A stretch of DNA of 64,000 nucleotides from Magnetococcales bacterium (GCA_015234115.1 JADFWP010000002.1:62001-126000); one strand, 5' to 3'; counted from the first letter of the stretch, positions 7,942 through 16,928 are shown. Notes: generated from the sequence alone by a model not told the origin. Made by a program: numbers and translations.

Positions 7942-9950
7942 GCCTGCTACTCGACATGCTGCATGAGGTGGAAAACGAAGGGAAGAAGACACCGGCACCC
8001 TCCTCCTCGACCGTACCCGAATCCACGACAGCCCCGCAAGGCGCGGAGTCGGCCAACAGCCCGGAACTGCTCTGGATTCAGGAAGATTTCGCAGCGGATC
8101 CGGCGTCCGAATCAGAGGAATCCGAGCCGTTTGACGATGATTTCGACGAGGATTTTCTGGAGTCCATCTCCTGGGATCTGGACGGGGAACCGTCCGACGA
8201 GCCGGAAACCACCACGCCACCCCTCTTTTCCATGGCTCCGTCCGTGGATGAGGAGAAGCCGTTCACCCCCTTCCCCACGCTCATGCCGCTGGACGAAGCC
8301 CAACCAGCCACGCCCTTTCCCACCCTCGCGCCTGTGGCAGAGAGCGCCACCGTTGCCCCGTTCCCAACGCTTGCATTTCAGGAAGAAAAAACCGCCATCA
8401 CGCCTCCGGCAACCAGAACAGCGCCTCCTGTCTCTGCCAGCGTGCCCCGGATGGCCACGCAAACCGCTTTGGATTCCCTGGTTGCATCCTCTCCGGTCCC
8501 GTCTTCTCCGGTGTCTGTGGTTCCTCCCTCCCTGGTCAGAAACGAGGCAGAACCCCGCACAAGTGAACTGCGGCTGCACGAACCTGTGCTGATCGAACCG
8601 CCGGAGGCGACGGCAGCACCGGAACATCACCGCACCCCTGCTCCGGTCAAACGCTTCAACCGGCAGCGCTGGCTGCTGCGCGGGGGGGCGCTGCTGCTGG
8701 GGGTCGTGCTGGCGAGCGGATATTATTTTTATGAAATGCTTGCCAGCGAAACCGAGTTGACCACCCCGAAAGCCCGGAAAGTGCCTGCCAATCCGTCTGC
8801 CGCGCCGGCGTCCGTTCCAGGCGGCAACCCGCCATCCGCCTCCCCCCAGATGGCACAACCCAATGCGCAGCCGCAGCCGGTCCAGCAACCGCAAATGGTC
8901 CAGCAACCGCAGCAGCTCCAGCAGCCGCAGCCGGTCCAGCAACCGCAGCCGGTCCAGCAACCGCAAATGGTCCAGCAACCGCAGCCGGTCCAGCAACCGC
9001 AGCCGGTCCAGCAACCGCAGCCGGTCCAGCAGCCGCAGCCGGTCCAGCAGCCGCAAATGGTCCAGCAACCGCAGCCGGTCCAGCAACCGCAGCCGGTCCA
9101 GCCATCTCGGCCACCCCAGAAACAGAAACCGGTCAAGCCAACCAAACCACAAGCAACGCAATCCGCCCAACCGGCCACAGAGACGCAACCGGCTCCAGCG
9201 AAGAAAGCGGCCCACGAGGTCCCGGTGCGCATTGCTCTGCCCGCCCCGTCACCCGCCACCCCCAACGAGCCGCAGCCTCTGCCCATCGTGGTTCCGGAAT
9301 CGACGGCCCCAACCACCAAACGCGCGCAGAAACCCATGCTCATGCCAGCGCAAGCCCCGTTGCAGGAGGGACGCATCGCACTGCTCAGCGGGGATCTGGT
9401 CAAAGCCCGCACCCTGTTTGCGGCGTTGATGAAACAGGAGCCGCACAACCATCTGGCCATCTCCGGGCTGGCCTCGGTCGCCATCCGCGAACGGAAACAC
9501 GAAGAGGCGCGCGCCTTGTACCGGGCGATTCTCAAGGAAAATCCCCACGACACCCTGGCCATCGCCTCGCTGATCTCCCTCAACGGCAACCCGGATCCGG
9601 TACGGGTGGAGAGTCAACTGCACGCCCTGTTGCGCGAGGCGCCCAACGAGGCCCATCTCCATTTTGCCCTGGGCAACGCCTATGTCGAACAGAAAAACTG
9701 GCCCGAAGCCCAGGCCGCCTTTTTCAATGCCCATCGACTGGATCGCGACAACCCGGACATCGTGTTGAATCTGGCCATCAGCCTGGATCAGATGGGACAG
9801 GAGGCCGCCTCGCTGCCGCACTACCGCAAGGCGGTGGAGTTGATGCGGCAACGCAAAGGCGCCGGTTTCGATCTGCGGGCGGTACAAAAACGGATCGCCA
9901 TCCTCGAAGAGCGACACAGCCCGAACCGACCAGCGACCATCTTCCACTGA
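7938..9950 (+). CDS. mshN: MshN-type TPR protein with Pro/Gln repeat linker
   Basis: 670 residues. The N-terminus MSLLLDMLHEVENEG is typical of MshN/ExeB-like proteins. A long acidic, Pro-rich cytoplasmic region runs to about 235, followed by a TM helix (LLLGVVLASGYYFYEML, about 248-265), a Pro/Gln linker built of 18-bp repeats (about residues 311-389) and a periplasmic C-terminal TPR region (about 475-650). MshN is thought to connect inner-membrane and secretin components. Start ATG 7938 overlaps the mshL stop (ATGA). It is the last plus-strand pilus gene; the next gene converges only 15 bp away and no terminator is visible between them. Confidence 0.88.
   Translation: MSLLLDMLHEVENEGKKTPAPSSSTVPESTTAPQGAESANSPELLWIQEDFAADPASESEESEPFDDDFDEDFLESISWDLDGEPSDEPETTTPPLFSMAPSVDEEKPFTPFPTLMPLDEAQPATPFPTLAPVAESATVAPFPTLAFQEEKTAITPPATRTAPPVSASVPRMATQTALDSLVASSPVPSSPVSVVPPSLVRNEAEPRTSELRLHEPVLIEPPEATAAPEHHRTPAPVKRFNRQRWLLRGGALLLGVVLASGYYFYEMLASETELTTPKARKVPANPSAAPASVPGGNPPSASPQMAQPNAQPQPVQQPQMVQQPQQLQQPQPVQQPQPVQQPQMVQQPQPVQQPQPVQQPQPVQQPQPVQQPQMVQQPQPVQQPQPVQPSRPPQKQKPVKPTKPQATQSAQPATETQPAPAKKAAHEVPVRIALPAPSPATPNEPQPLPIVVPESTAPTTKRAQKPMLMPAQAPLQEGRIALLSGDLVKARTLFAALMKQEPHNHLAISGLASVAIRERKHEEARALYRAILKENPHDTLAIASLISLNGNPDPVRVESQLHALLREAPNEAHLHFALGNAYVEQKNWPEAQAAFFNAHRLDRDNPDIVLNLAISLDQMGQEAASLPHYRKAVELMRQRKGAGFDLRAVQKRIAILEERHSPNRPATIFH
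8868..9104 (+). repeat. In-frame 18-bp tandem repeat coding QPQPVQ
   Basis: About 13 imperfect copies of an 18-bp unit (consensus CAGCCGGTCCAGCAACCG) inside mshN, coding the hexapeptide QPQPVQ with QMVQ and QLQ variants. It forms the flexible linker between the TM helix and the TPR domain. Unit length is a multiple of three, so copy-number change would keep the frame and alter only linker length. Confidence 0.9.
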
Positions 9951-9965
9951 TCCGGCTGCTCTCCG

Positions 9966-10688
9966 TCATGCAGTCGGAGGACGCACCGCGCGCAGATAGG
10001 ACTCTTCCAGCGAATGGCCACCAAATTGCTCCCGACACTCGGATGGAGCACCACAAAACAATAACTTTCCGTGATGGAGAATGGCCATGGCGTCGCACAG
10101 GTCATCGACATCGGCCAGCAGATGGGTATTGATGAAAAGCGTCACCCCCTGTTCCTGATGCTGCCGCAACTGCTGTTTCAGCAGGGCACGGGCCAGGGGA
10201 TCCAGACCCGAAGTCGGCTCATCCAGCAGCCAGAGGCGCTTGCCGCTCAACAGGCAGCTCGCCAGACCGAGTTTCTGGGTCATTCCCTTGGAAAGCGCGC
10301 GCACCGGTTTGCGCAGCGCCCCCGGATCCATGTCCAAGGCGACGAGTTGCGCCTCCATGGCCTGGGGATCGGGTTTGGCACCGTGCAGACGCAGGATGAA
10401 GGTCAGGAATTCCCGGCCCGTGAGATGGCCGGGAGGCAGGAAACGTTCCGGCAGATAGGCAATCTCCCGACGCGCCGCCACTTCGGTGGTCGGCACCCCC
10501 CGCAGGAGAATCTCCCCGGAGTCGAGACGACAAAGATCGAGCATGGATTTGATCAACGTGGTCTTGCCCGCGCCATTGCCCCCGGCGAGACCAAAAAAAG
10601 AACCGTTCCGGACCGAAAAATTGATCCGGTCCAGAACGGTCATGCGGGCAAAACGTTTGCTGACCTGATGGATTTCGAGAGCATTCAA
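9966..10688 (-). CDS. ABC transporter ATP-binding protein (ABC-2 type exporter)
   Basis: 240 residues with a complete ABC cassette: Walker A GGNGAGKTT, signature LSKGMTQ, Walker B LWLLDEPTSGLD and a switch His (NTHLL). Its partner permease is probably the product of 12235-13020, three genes upstream in the same minus-strand operon, with a prepilin gene and a TPR-like gene in between. Substrate is unknown. An ABC transporter (PilGHI) is needed for type IV pili in Myxococcus, so a pilus-related role is plausible, but no orthology is claimed. Last gene of the minus-strand pilus arm. Confidence 0.93.
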   Translation of the reverse strand: MNALEIHQVSKRFARMTVLDRINFSVRNGSFFGLAGGNGAGKTTLIKSMLDLCRLDSGEILLRGVPTTEVAARREIAYLPERFLPPGHLTGREFLTFILRLHGAKPDPQAMEAQLVALDMDPGALRKPVRALSKGMTQKLGLASCLLSGKRLWLLDEPTSGLDPLARALLKQQLRQHQEQGVTLFINTHLLADVDDLCDAMAILHHGKLLFCGAPSECREQFGGHSLEESYLRAVRPPTA

Positions 10689-10709
10689 GGTCAGGAGGTC
10701 AAAACCGGA

Positions 10710-11414
10710 TCAGAAGCCGGTGCAGATGAAAACTTTACTGATAGTGGCAGGAGCATAGGGAGTTGCCGTTCCCGCTGCTGCCTCCGTATCTGCCGCCGCA
10801 CTTCCCCGGATATCACCGGTATCACCTGCGCCATCATCGAACTGGGTATCATAAATCATGGCGTAATCCGTGGGGATTTCCTTCATGCAAATCATCTTCC
10901 TGCTGATTCCCAAATAAGATGGCGAAGTCGCGATGTTGTTGCGACCATCGGCAATACCAGTGACGCCACCGGCCGGATTGGTCGGTTGGACAAGCGCGGT
11001 AGCAGCTGTATCCACAAGACATTCACCCTTCACCAGACCTTCGCAATAAAGATGATTCCATGCGAATGCCGTCTCCTGAGTGGCAGCACTTACAGCTGTC
11101 GAGGGTGTACGGTTTGCAGCAGTTGGTTGAAAAAGACCTTCGATCAACCCGTTACCATCTCCCTGATGGACTGCTGTTGGCCACCGCCCGTTGGCCCCGG
11201 AATCATCACCGGGCAGCATCCAGTAGGAATCGGAATAGGCGTTGATCGCACTCTGCACTGCCTGGACATCGGTGGCGATGCGCTTGATCTTGGAGTTCTT
11301 GACCATGGCCTGGCCTTTGAGCACCCCGCCGATCAACAGACCGATGATGACCAGAACAATGGCGATTTCAATCAGGCTGAAACCACCCTGTCGTTTCTTG
11401 AGTTGCAATAGCAT
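10710..11414 (-). CDS. Prepilin-like protein, candidate major or minor pilin
   Basis: 234 residues with a short leader and a class III prepilin cleavage site, GGFSLIE, then a hydrophobic helix (IAIVLVIIGLLIGGVL). The globular part has four Cys in two pairs (YCEGLVKGEC and two near the C-terminus), a common pilin disulfide arrangement. ATG 11414 is preferred because AAGGA lies 8 bases upstream; ATG 11423 is too close to it. Being the only pilin here without the LPC...LPW module of its three neighbours, it may be the main subunit; that is inference. Maturation would need a prepilin peptidase, which is not in this window. Confidence 0.88.
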   Translation of the reverse strand: MLLQLKKRQGGFSLIEIAIVLVIIGLLIGGVLKGQAMVKNSKIKRIATDVQAVQSAINAYSDSYWMLPGDDSGANGRWPTAVHQGDGNGLIEGLFQPTAANRTPSTAVSAATQETAFAWNHLYCEGLVKGECLVDTAATALVQPTNPAGGVTGIADGRNNIATSPSYLGISRKMICMKEIPTDYAMIYDTQFDDGAGDTGDIRGSAAADTEAAAGTATPYAPATISKVFICTGF

Positions 11415-11496
11415 GTCGTCCATCCTTATGGCCGAGGTGAAAGCACGATCCTGTGCAGGATCCAGTTATGTATTCCCGATCTTGATAAAGTGTCGA

Positions 11497-12225
11497 TCAG
11501 TTTTTCTTGCTGTCAGGAAGTTTCTCCGCCTCTTCCAGACGTTCCAGCCAGCTTCCCAGCGCCAGCTTTTGGCGGTCAGTCGCTTGTTGGTGCAACAAAA
11601 TACCCCCAATCACCGTCCGGGCGCCAGCCAATTCGTTCTGATCGTAGAGGATTCTGGCATGCAAGCCCCGGACCCAAAAAGGAAGTTGGCCGGTCTGGAT
11701 ATTTTTTTCCAGATCATCCATGTACTTTCGGGCCAGGCGGCCATCTTCCAGCCGGTGGCGGGCCTGCAAGGCGGCAAACGTAAGCCATTGCCAACGATTT
11801 CGGGGTGCTTGCAGAAAGGCGCGATGGACAAAATCGAGCATCCGTCGTTGCCGCTGCGGCTCCGGAACAAATCCGTAGACCCGGATCGCCGCCAGCAGAG
11901 GATATTCGGAATCCGGATCCAATTCAAGAATCCGTTCCAGCCAGCCCGCCAGATGGTGGTAATCCATCTTCTGCAACGACACGGTGACTCCGGCCTGATC
12001 GTCGAAGGTTTGCAGCCAGAGCATCCAGAAGATGGCCACAGCCACCGGATCGCCCAGGGTCGAAAGGCGCATCAGAGCCGAGGCGGGCGGCGGACCAAGA
12101 TCCTCGGGATGGACTTCGGGCGCAGGCGCGTGCCACTTCCAGACCAACTGCAACCCAAGGGCAAGCAGCAGCAACCCGATCAGCCAGCCGGGCGCGGTGC
12201 GGCGCAGTGGGGTCGAACGGTCCAT
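11497..12225 (-). CDS. Membrane-anchored TPR-like protein of the pilus/ABC operon
   Basis: 242 residues. An N-terminal TM helix (WLIGLLLLALGLQLVW, about 14-29) is followed by a helical region with TPR-like repeats (LAGWLERILELDPDSEYPL, then FLQAPRNRWQWLTFAALQA). It has no enzymatic motif. It is placed between the ABC permease and a prepilin, spaced 9 bp from the permease stop, so it probably works with the transporter. I do not recognise a named family. Confidence 0.78.
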   Translation of the reverse strand: MDRSTPLRRTAPGWLIGLLLLALGLQLVWKWHAPAPEVHPEDLGPPPASALMRLSTLGDPVAVAIFWMLWLQTFDDQAGVTVSLQKMDYHHLAGWLERILELDPDSEYPLLAAIRVYGFVPEPQRQRRMLDFVHRAFLQAPRNRWQWLTFAALQARHRLEDGRLARKYMDDLEKNIQTGQLPFWVRGLHARILYDQNELAGARTVIGGILLHQQATDRQKLALGSWLERLEEAEKLPDSKKN

Positions 12226-12234
12226 GGCGGGGAA

Positions 12235-13020
12235 TCAGAACTCCTTTTTGTACAGATCGAACAGCCCGACCGCTGTCAACAACAGCAGAAAGATCCCGGT
12301 TTCGCCGAGAATCGGCCAGATCCCTGCAAACGAACCATCGCCTTGCACCAGCAGAGCCGTGGCGGTGAAACGGTCGAGGGCCGGAAGCGCGCCGGCAATC
12401 CCGGCGAGCAACAGTTGGATCGCCTGGCTGGACCAATGAGCGGTCGTTTCCTGGGCCTGCCGGGCGATGAGCAGTACCGCGCCCATGGAACGGGCCAGCA
12501 GGTAGAATCCGGCGGTCAGGGACAACGCCAGCGGAGCCTGCTGGATGGCCAGGGTCACCACCACAGCGAAGGCGGCCATGATCCACAACTCGCAGGCAAG
12601 AATCAGACTCCACCAGCCGACCGCCTGCCAGGAGACCAAAGGCAGCAACGCCAACCCGCTCACCCCGGCCAGCAACGCCGCCGCTCCGAAGAATCCGAGC
12701 AGCTTGCCCAGCAAAGTGACGCTGCGCGGGAAAGGCATGGCCAGCATCAGATCCATCCCCCGGTTGTGCAGCTCCCGCGCCACGGCAAAGGTGACCAGCA
12801 CCGATACCAGAAACACACTGCCCAGCCGGAAGAAAAAGCCGAGAATCGCTGCCCGCGACTCCGCGTTGCCGGTCAGCAACAGCTCATCGAGAAACAGGGA
12901 AACAATCCATCCCAGGCCGATCATGGCCACGGAAGCCCGGATCAGCCGTTCCCGCAGGGCCTCTTGCAGGGTGAAGCGGGCGATGGTGAAAATCGGTGCC
13001 AGAAAGAATGGAGGGTTCAC
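12235..13020 (-). CDS. ABC-2 type permease
   Basis: 261 residues, strongly hydrophobic, about six TM segments, with an N-terminal FTLQEALRERL and an ELHNRGMDLMLAMPFPR loop typical of ABC-2 permeases. It begins with GTG overlapping the previous stop codon (GTGA at 13017-13020), so it is translationally coupled to the upstream prepilin gene. Likely partner of the ATPase at 9966-10688. Export of a pilus-associated compound, or a quality-control role, is speculation. Confidence 0.85.
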   Translation of the reverse strand: MNPPFFLAPIFTIARFTLQEALRERLIRASVAMIGLGWIVSLFLDELLLTGNAESRAAILGFFFRLGSVFLVSVLVTFAVARELHNRGMDLMLAMPFPRSVTLLGKLLGFFGAAALLAGVSGLALLPLVSWQAVGWWSLILACELWIMAAFAVVVTLAIQQAPLALSLTAGFYLLARSMGAVLLIARQAQETTAHWSSQAIQLLLAGIAGALPALDRFTATALLVQGDGSFAGIWPILGETGIFLLLLTAVGLFDLYKKEF

Positions 13021-13703
13021 AGGATGTACCCGGACTGGTAGGCATGAAACCGGATCACGTCGTGTGGCAGCCAGATCAGTTGATCATCCCCGCCAAAGCG
13101 AAAAGTCGCGTCCCCGTCGTTGTTCTCCTGCTCGGCTGGCAAAGAGGCGGCAGGCATGGCGACTCCATTCATGGAGAGGGCACCCAGGCCATTTCTGCCA
13201 TGACTGAGCACGAGTACCGGAACGTTGCTGGCCAGATCGACGCTATCGGCCTCGTTGCGGACCGTGATCGCGCCGGTGCTGGCCGCTGCGATCAGCGCGG
13301 GCACGGCCCGGATCGGCGGAGGCGCGGGAAGCAGCGCCGGATCGGCATACGAGAGCGTCACACGATAGCCATAGAGATGTCCCCAGGAATCCACCGGTTT
13401 GACTTGCAGATCCCTCCAGGGCAGCACCCCATCGACACGGCACGGAGCGGTATCCTCGGCCCCATCCGGCGGCATGCTGGCATCGGCGCAGGGCAGACGG
13501 CCATGCAGGGTCACAAATCCCAACAAAGCCGATTGAATGGTGCGCAACTCCTCCTGGGCCGTTTCGAACTGACGCTTGTGGAGTTGGGCACGGATCGCCT
13601 GCCCCCCTCCGAGCAGCACCATGCCCAAAACCGCCAGCATGATCGCCATTTCGATCAGGGAAAATCCAGCGGCCGCGCGCCACCTGGAACGAAACTTCTT
13701 CAT
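13017..13703 (-). CDS. Minor prepilin-like protein
   Basis: 228 residues with prepilin cleavage site AGFSLIE and a hydrophobic helix. The globular domain has the module shared by its two upstream neighbours: LPCAD, then a second Cys, then GVLPWRDL and a W-G-x-x-Y-x-Y region. ATG 13703 directly precedes MKKFRSRW. The upstream stop is 4 bp away and the downstream permease overlaps it. Probably a tip or initiation subunit of the pseudopilus. Confidence 0.85.
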   Translation of the reverse strand: MKKFRSRWRAAAGFSLIEMAIMLAVLGMVLLGGGQAIRAQLHKRQFETAQEELRTIQSALLGFVTLHGRLPCADASMPPDGAEDTAPCRVDGVLPWRDLQVKPVDSWGHLYGYRVTLSYADPALLPAPPPIRAVPALIAAASTGAITVRNEADSVDLASNVPVLVLSHGRNGLGALSMNGVAMPAASLPAEQENNDGDATFRFGGDDQLIWLPHDVIRFHAYQSGYIL

Positions 13704-13707
13704 GCGA

Positions 13708-15450
13708 TCATTGCCCACAGGTTCCGAGACACATATCCGGGAAATCCACATAACCGCTGTTCAATTTGGTGATGATCACCTCGAACTTGCTTAACGCCGA
13801 CATGTTCTTGTTGCCGAAGTTGACCTTGATGGTGCCTGTTTTGGCATCGGATTTGGTGACGGTCACGCTGTAGCCGCCATTGCAGGTGGTGGTGGTGGCG
13901 TTGGTGAAGTCGAATTGACAGTCAATGGCGCCAAAACTCCCTTCCGGACGGATACGAATCTCGTTCTGACCGCTCAGATTCACCGAGGAGGTGAAATTGG
14001 TGAAGAAATAGGTCGGATTGGTCACAGGCAACACCAGACAGGGATTCGAGGAACGGGCACTCTGACCATTGGTGAAGCGCGAGGCGCCGGTTGCCTGGGT
14101 CATAATGCTCGGTCGGTTGTCGTAGCAGTTGTAATTGCTGGCCTGGAAGAGCAGACCGGTCGGCGCTACCGTCGTGGTGGTGCTGGTTGAGGTGGTGGTT
14201 GTGGTCGGAATCGAGGTGGTGGTGGTGCTGGTCGAAGTGGTAGTGGTTGCAACCGACGTGGTGGCCACCGACGTGGTGGTGGTCGGCACCGTCGTGGTTG
14301 CAACCGACGTGGTGGCCACCGACGTGGTGGTGGTCGGCACCGTCGTGGTTGCAACCGACGTGGTGGTGGTCGAAACCGTCGTGGTCGGAACCGACGTGGT
14401 GGTGGTCGGAACCGACGTGGTGGTGGTCGGAACCGACGTGGTGGTGGTTGCCACCGACGTGGTGGTGGTCGGAACCGACGTGGTGGTTGCCACCGACGTG
14501 GTGGTGGTCGGAACCGACGTGGTGGTGGTCGGAACCGACGTGGACGCTGCGATCGACGTCGTGGTTGTCGTCACGCAACTTATATTGCGTCCAGACTCCA
14601 TCAACTTGGTTTTCAGCAACAGGGGAGAGATGTAAAGAAGCTGGTCATCCCCAGCATTTTGAATATACAAAGGACGCTGGAAATCTTGATCATAATGATG
14701 CCCTGCATGCGCGGCCTGGGTAGCGGGACTGTTGTCCGTCGGGTCGGCGTGGTGCAGATCGTCCTCGTCATCACTGGTTTCGATATCCGCGTTTTCCGCC
14801 TCGCTGTTCAACCGGTTTTCGTAGGCATTCGGATCCTGTCCATTCACCGGCCTGCGCGTGATATAGCCCGGTGATCCAGCCGGTGTCGGCACAATGCTGC
14901 CCGCGCCGTTGGGACCATGAGAAACCACCACCACCGCCAACTGCTCGGCCAACAGGGTGCCCGCGTCCGTATCCTGACGCACCACCAGATTGCCCGTGGT
15001 CGTGCAGGTGATGGCGGAATGGTAGACGGGAGCAAGATGATAGGTAAAATAATTATTCCAGTTATCGTATCTTGGCAATCCCAGCTCTTCCCACGGGAGC
15101 ACGCCATAACTCAACCGACAATTTCCCGCTCCATCCGCATCCCCCACCCCGTCAAAAGCGACCTGGGTGGTGTTGCTCGCATCCACGCCGACATCCGGAC
15201 AGGGCAGAAAACCGTTGCTGGCCGCATACCAGATCAAAGCGTCACGCACCTTGTCGAGCGACAGGTTGGTTTTTTGCTTCTGCTGCTTGTCGCGCATGGT
15301 GGAAAGCGTCGTCAATCCGCCTCCGAGCACGACACTGAGAATCACCAATACGATGGATACTTCGATCAGGGAAAAACCGCCCTGTCTCCCTGCATGGCGC
15401 ATCCGGGTTCTGCTGCGGGATGGGTGGATGACCTGACGGAAATCGCGCAT
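13708..15450 (-). CDS. Large prepilin-like protein with mucin-like Thr/Ser/Val/Pro tract
   Basis: 580 residues. The prepilin site GGFSLIE and hydrophobic helix are followed by the shared module (LPCPD, GVLPWEELGL, W-N-x-Y-F). Residues about 291-426 are a low-complexity tract of TTTTSVP-type heptads. A separate C-terminal domain of about 150 residues contains several Cys and Asn-x-Ser/Thr sites. Such tracts are often O-glycosylated or act as extended stalks; here that is inference. ATG 15450 is chosen as start; a TTG at 15468 and ATG 15402 are alternatives. A large adhesin-like domain on a prepilin suggests a tip adhesin. Confidence 0.85.
   Translation of the reverse strand: MRDFRQVIHPSRSRTRMRHAGRQGGFSLIEVSIVLVILSVVLGGGLTTLSTMRDKQQKQKTNLSLDKVRDALIWYAASNGFLPCPDVGVDASNTTQVAFDGVGDADGAGNCRLSYGVLPWEELGLPRYDNWNNYFTYHLAPVYHSAITCTTTGNLVVRQDTDAGTLLAEQLAVVVVSHGPNGAGSIVPTPAGSPGYITRRPVNGQDPNAYENRLNSEAENADIETSDDEDDLHHADPTDNSPATQAAHAGHHYDQDFQRPLYIQNAGDDQLLYISPLLLKTKLMESGRNISCVTTTTTSIAASTSVPTTTTSVPTTTTSVATTTSVPTTTTSVATTTTSVPTTTTSVPTTTTSVPTTTVSTTTTSVATTTVPTTTTSVATTSVATTTVPTTTTSVATTSVATTTTSTSTTTTSIPTTTTTSTSTTTTVAPTGLLFQASNYNCYDNRPSIMTQATGASRFTNGQSARSSNPCLVLPVTNPTYFFTNFTSSVNLSGQNEIRIRPEGSFGAIDCQFDFTNATTTTCNGGYSVTVTKSDAKTGTIKVNFGNKNMSALSKFEVIITKLNSGYVDFPDMCLGTCGQ
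14172..14575 (-). repeat. Imperfect 21-bp tandem repeat coding Thr/Ser/Val/Pro heptads
   Basis: On the plus strand the unit reads GTCGGAACCGACGTGGTGGTG and variants; on the minus strand it codes TTTTSVP or TTTTSVA. About 19 units, some shortened to 12-15 bp, all keep the reading frame. The repeat also opens long artefactual frames on the other strand. Confidence 0.9.
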
Positions 15451-15574
15451 TGAGGATATCTTCAGCAAAACGGTTCTATGCGTTGAGAGTCGGAACGATC
15501 ATTTTTTCCGATAGAGGGCATCGGAAGCAAGCACAAACCTGCAAGATGGCCGATTTCATGCGGGAATTCCGGCA

Positions 15575-16312
15575 CTACAGCGGCATTTGATTCACCGCAC
15601 CGATCATCTCCGCACAGGTGATGCCCAACAGACGGTCGTTGAACGGCGGGGAAGCGACCCCCCCTGCGGTCGTGGTCATGATCCGCATCGCCCTGAAGTT
15701 CGTGGTGGCCGTGGCATTTTCCTGTTCCAGAAACTGATCGCGCAACCCTGCCGCCGTACTGGTCGCAATCCGGCTCTGCATGGTGGCTGACGGCAGCAGC
15801 GCCAGCGGCGTTCCCGGTGAAAAAAGAATCGCCGCAAAATTGCCGCTGCCGTTGATGGTCAGATTCGCCGTATCGCAGGTATAGGGCATGGTCTGGGTCG
15901 AGCCGGTCTTGAAACGGCCTGCCACCGCATACCAGAGCGGTGCATTGTCGCCATCCACCAACGGAGCGATCCCCAGGCTCCGCCAGGGAAGAAATCCGAC
16001 CGCCACCACACCGTCATTGCCACCGCACGCCCCGGCTGCCACGGCATTGGTGGCATAATCGGCCAACGTGCCCGCGAACGGACAGGGAAGATTGCCAAAA
16101 CCGGTTCGGGTGACCGCCTCCAGGGCGCCGGTGGCGATCAACGCCCGTTTCGCCTCGGCCAGCGCGATGGTGGCCTTTTGATCGTCACGCAGTCGTTTGC
16201 TTTTGACCAGCAGCGCCTCGATGGCCATGGAGGCCCCGGCCATGAGGATGATCGACAACAATACCATCAACGCCGCACCCCGCTCGTGGCGACGCGCTTC
16301 AGGGTTGCGCAT
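15575..16312 (-). CDS. PilX/GspK-like minor pilin with the LPC-LPW module
   Basis: 245 residues. Near the N-terminus HERGAALMVLLSIILMAGASMA resembles the GspK/PilX type of minor pilin, which lacks the FSLIE form of the cleavage site. Its globular part still has LPCPF, a later Cys and FLPWRSLGIAP as in the two downstream prepilins. ATG 16312 has GGAGA 7 bases upstream and overlaps the preceding gene by 14 bp. Whether it is processed by the prepilin peptidase is unclear. Confidence 0.8.
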   Translation of the reverse strand: MRNPEARRHERGAALMVLLSIILMAGASMAIEALLVKSKRLRDDQKATIALAEAKRALIATGALEAVTRTGFGNLPCPFAGTLADYATNAVAAGACGGNDGVVAVGFLPWRSLGIAPLVDGDNAPLWYAVAGRFKTGSTQTMPYTCDTANLTINGSGNFAAILFSPGTPLALLPSATMQSRIATSTAAGLRDQFLEQENATATTNFRAMRIMTTTAGGVASPPFNDRLLGITCAEMIGAVNQMPL

Positions 16313-16928
16313 GATCTTTCTCCGGATGTCTCTTGGCACTGCCGCCTCCCTGATCGCTCTTGCCGGCTTTCGAACGCGCTTCCTCCTCCGGATCGCCACC
16401 TCGCGTGGCCGTGTAGCGCACCTCTGCCGGAATCTCATGGCTCGGACGGATGATCTTCTCTTCCGCATCCAGGGTCATGCCCGGCACCAGCAGAAACGGT
16501 TTCGGGGCATCCACCAGACGGATCCAGACCCCACGGGAGGGATCCTCCGTGGGTTCCAGGCGATAGTTCTCTCCGACATGACCTTTGGCCGCTTCGAACT
16601 GCCTCCGGTTGAGCCACACCGACGATTTCCCCTCTTCCCGCAGTACCAGACCACCGACCGTCAGATAACGCGGCCCCTTGGGAATCTGCGCCGGAGTCAT
16701 CCCCACCATCCCCAGTTCACCGCCCGTCGTCGCCCCCTCCGCACCAGCGGGCGCAAGCGGTTGCACACCCTCCGTCTGCCGGATCCGCTCCAGCGCCTCG
16801 CGCTGCTGCGGGGTGTTGAACAGCCTGCCCAGTCCGGGCCACCCCTCCGCAGCCGCTTCGGAGGCCCCGTGACCGGTTCCGCTCCCGCAGAGGATCCACG
16901 ACACCAGCAAGAGACGCAAGGCATTCAT
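16299..16928 (-). CDS. MshK/GspB-like periplasmic protein
   Basis: 209 residues with a signal peptide or signal anchor (NALRLLLVSWILCGSGTGHGA). The region GRLFNTPQQREALERIR and then LTVGGLVLREEGKSSVWLNR is characteristic of small periplasmic proteins in MSHA/type II loci of proteobacteria (the GRLFFTPEQR and VWVNG type). The C-terminus is charged. Start overlaps the mshJ stop as ATGA. By position it would be MshK; sequence support for that exact name is modest. Confidence 0.78.
   Translation of the reverse strand: MNALRLLLVSWILCGSGTGHGASEAAAEGWPGLGRLFNTPQQREALERIRQTEGVQPLAPAGAEGATTGGELGMVGMTPAQIPKGPRYLTVGGLVLREEGKSSVWLNRRQFEAAKGHVGENYRLEPTEDPSRGVWIRLVDAPKPFLLVPGMTLDAEEKIIRPSHEIPAEVRYTATRGGDPEEEARSKAGKSDQGGGSAKRHPEKDHAQP

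Noticed and set aside
14172-14575. Tandem repeats as a CRISPR array
   Set aside because: Units are 21 bp or less with no unique spacers, and they are in frame within a coding gene; the 18-bp repeats at 8868-9104 likewise.
14135-14723. Plus-strand frames of VVVGTDVVVV type across the Thr repeats
   Set aside because: They are the reverse complement of the Thr/Ser repeat in a convincing prepilin gene.
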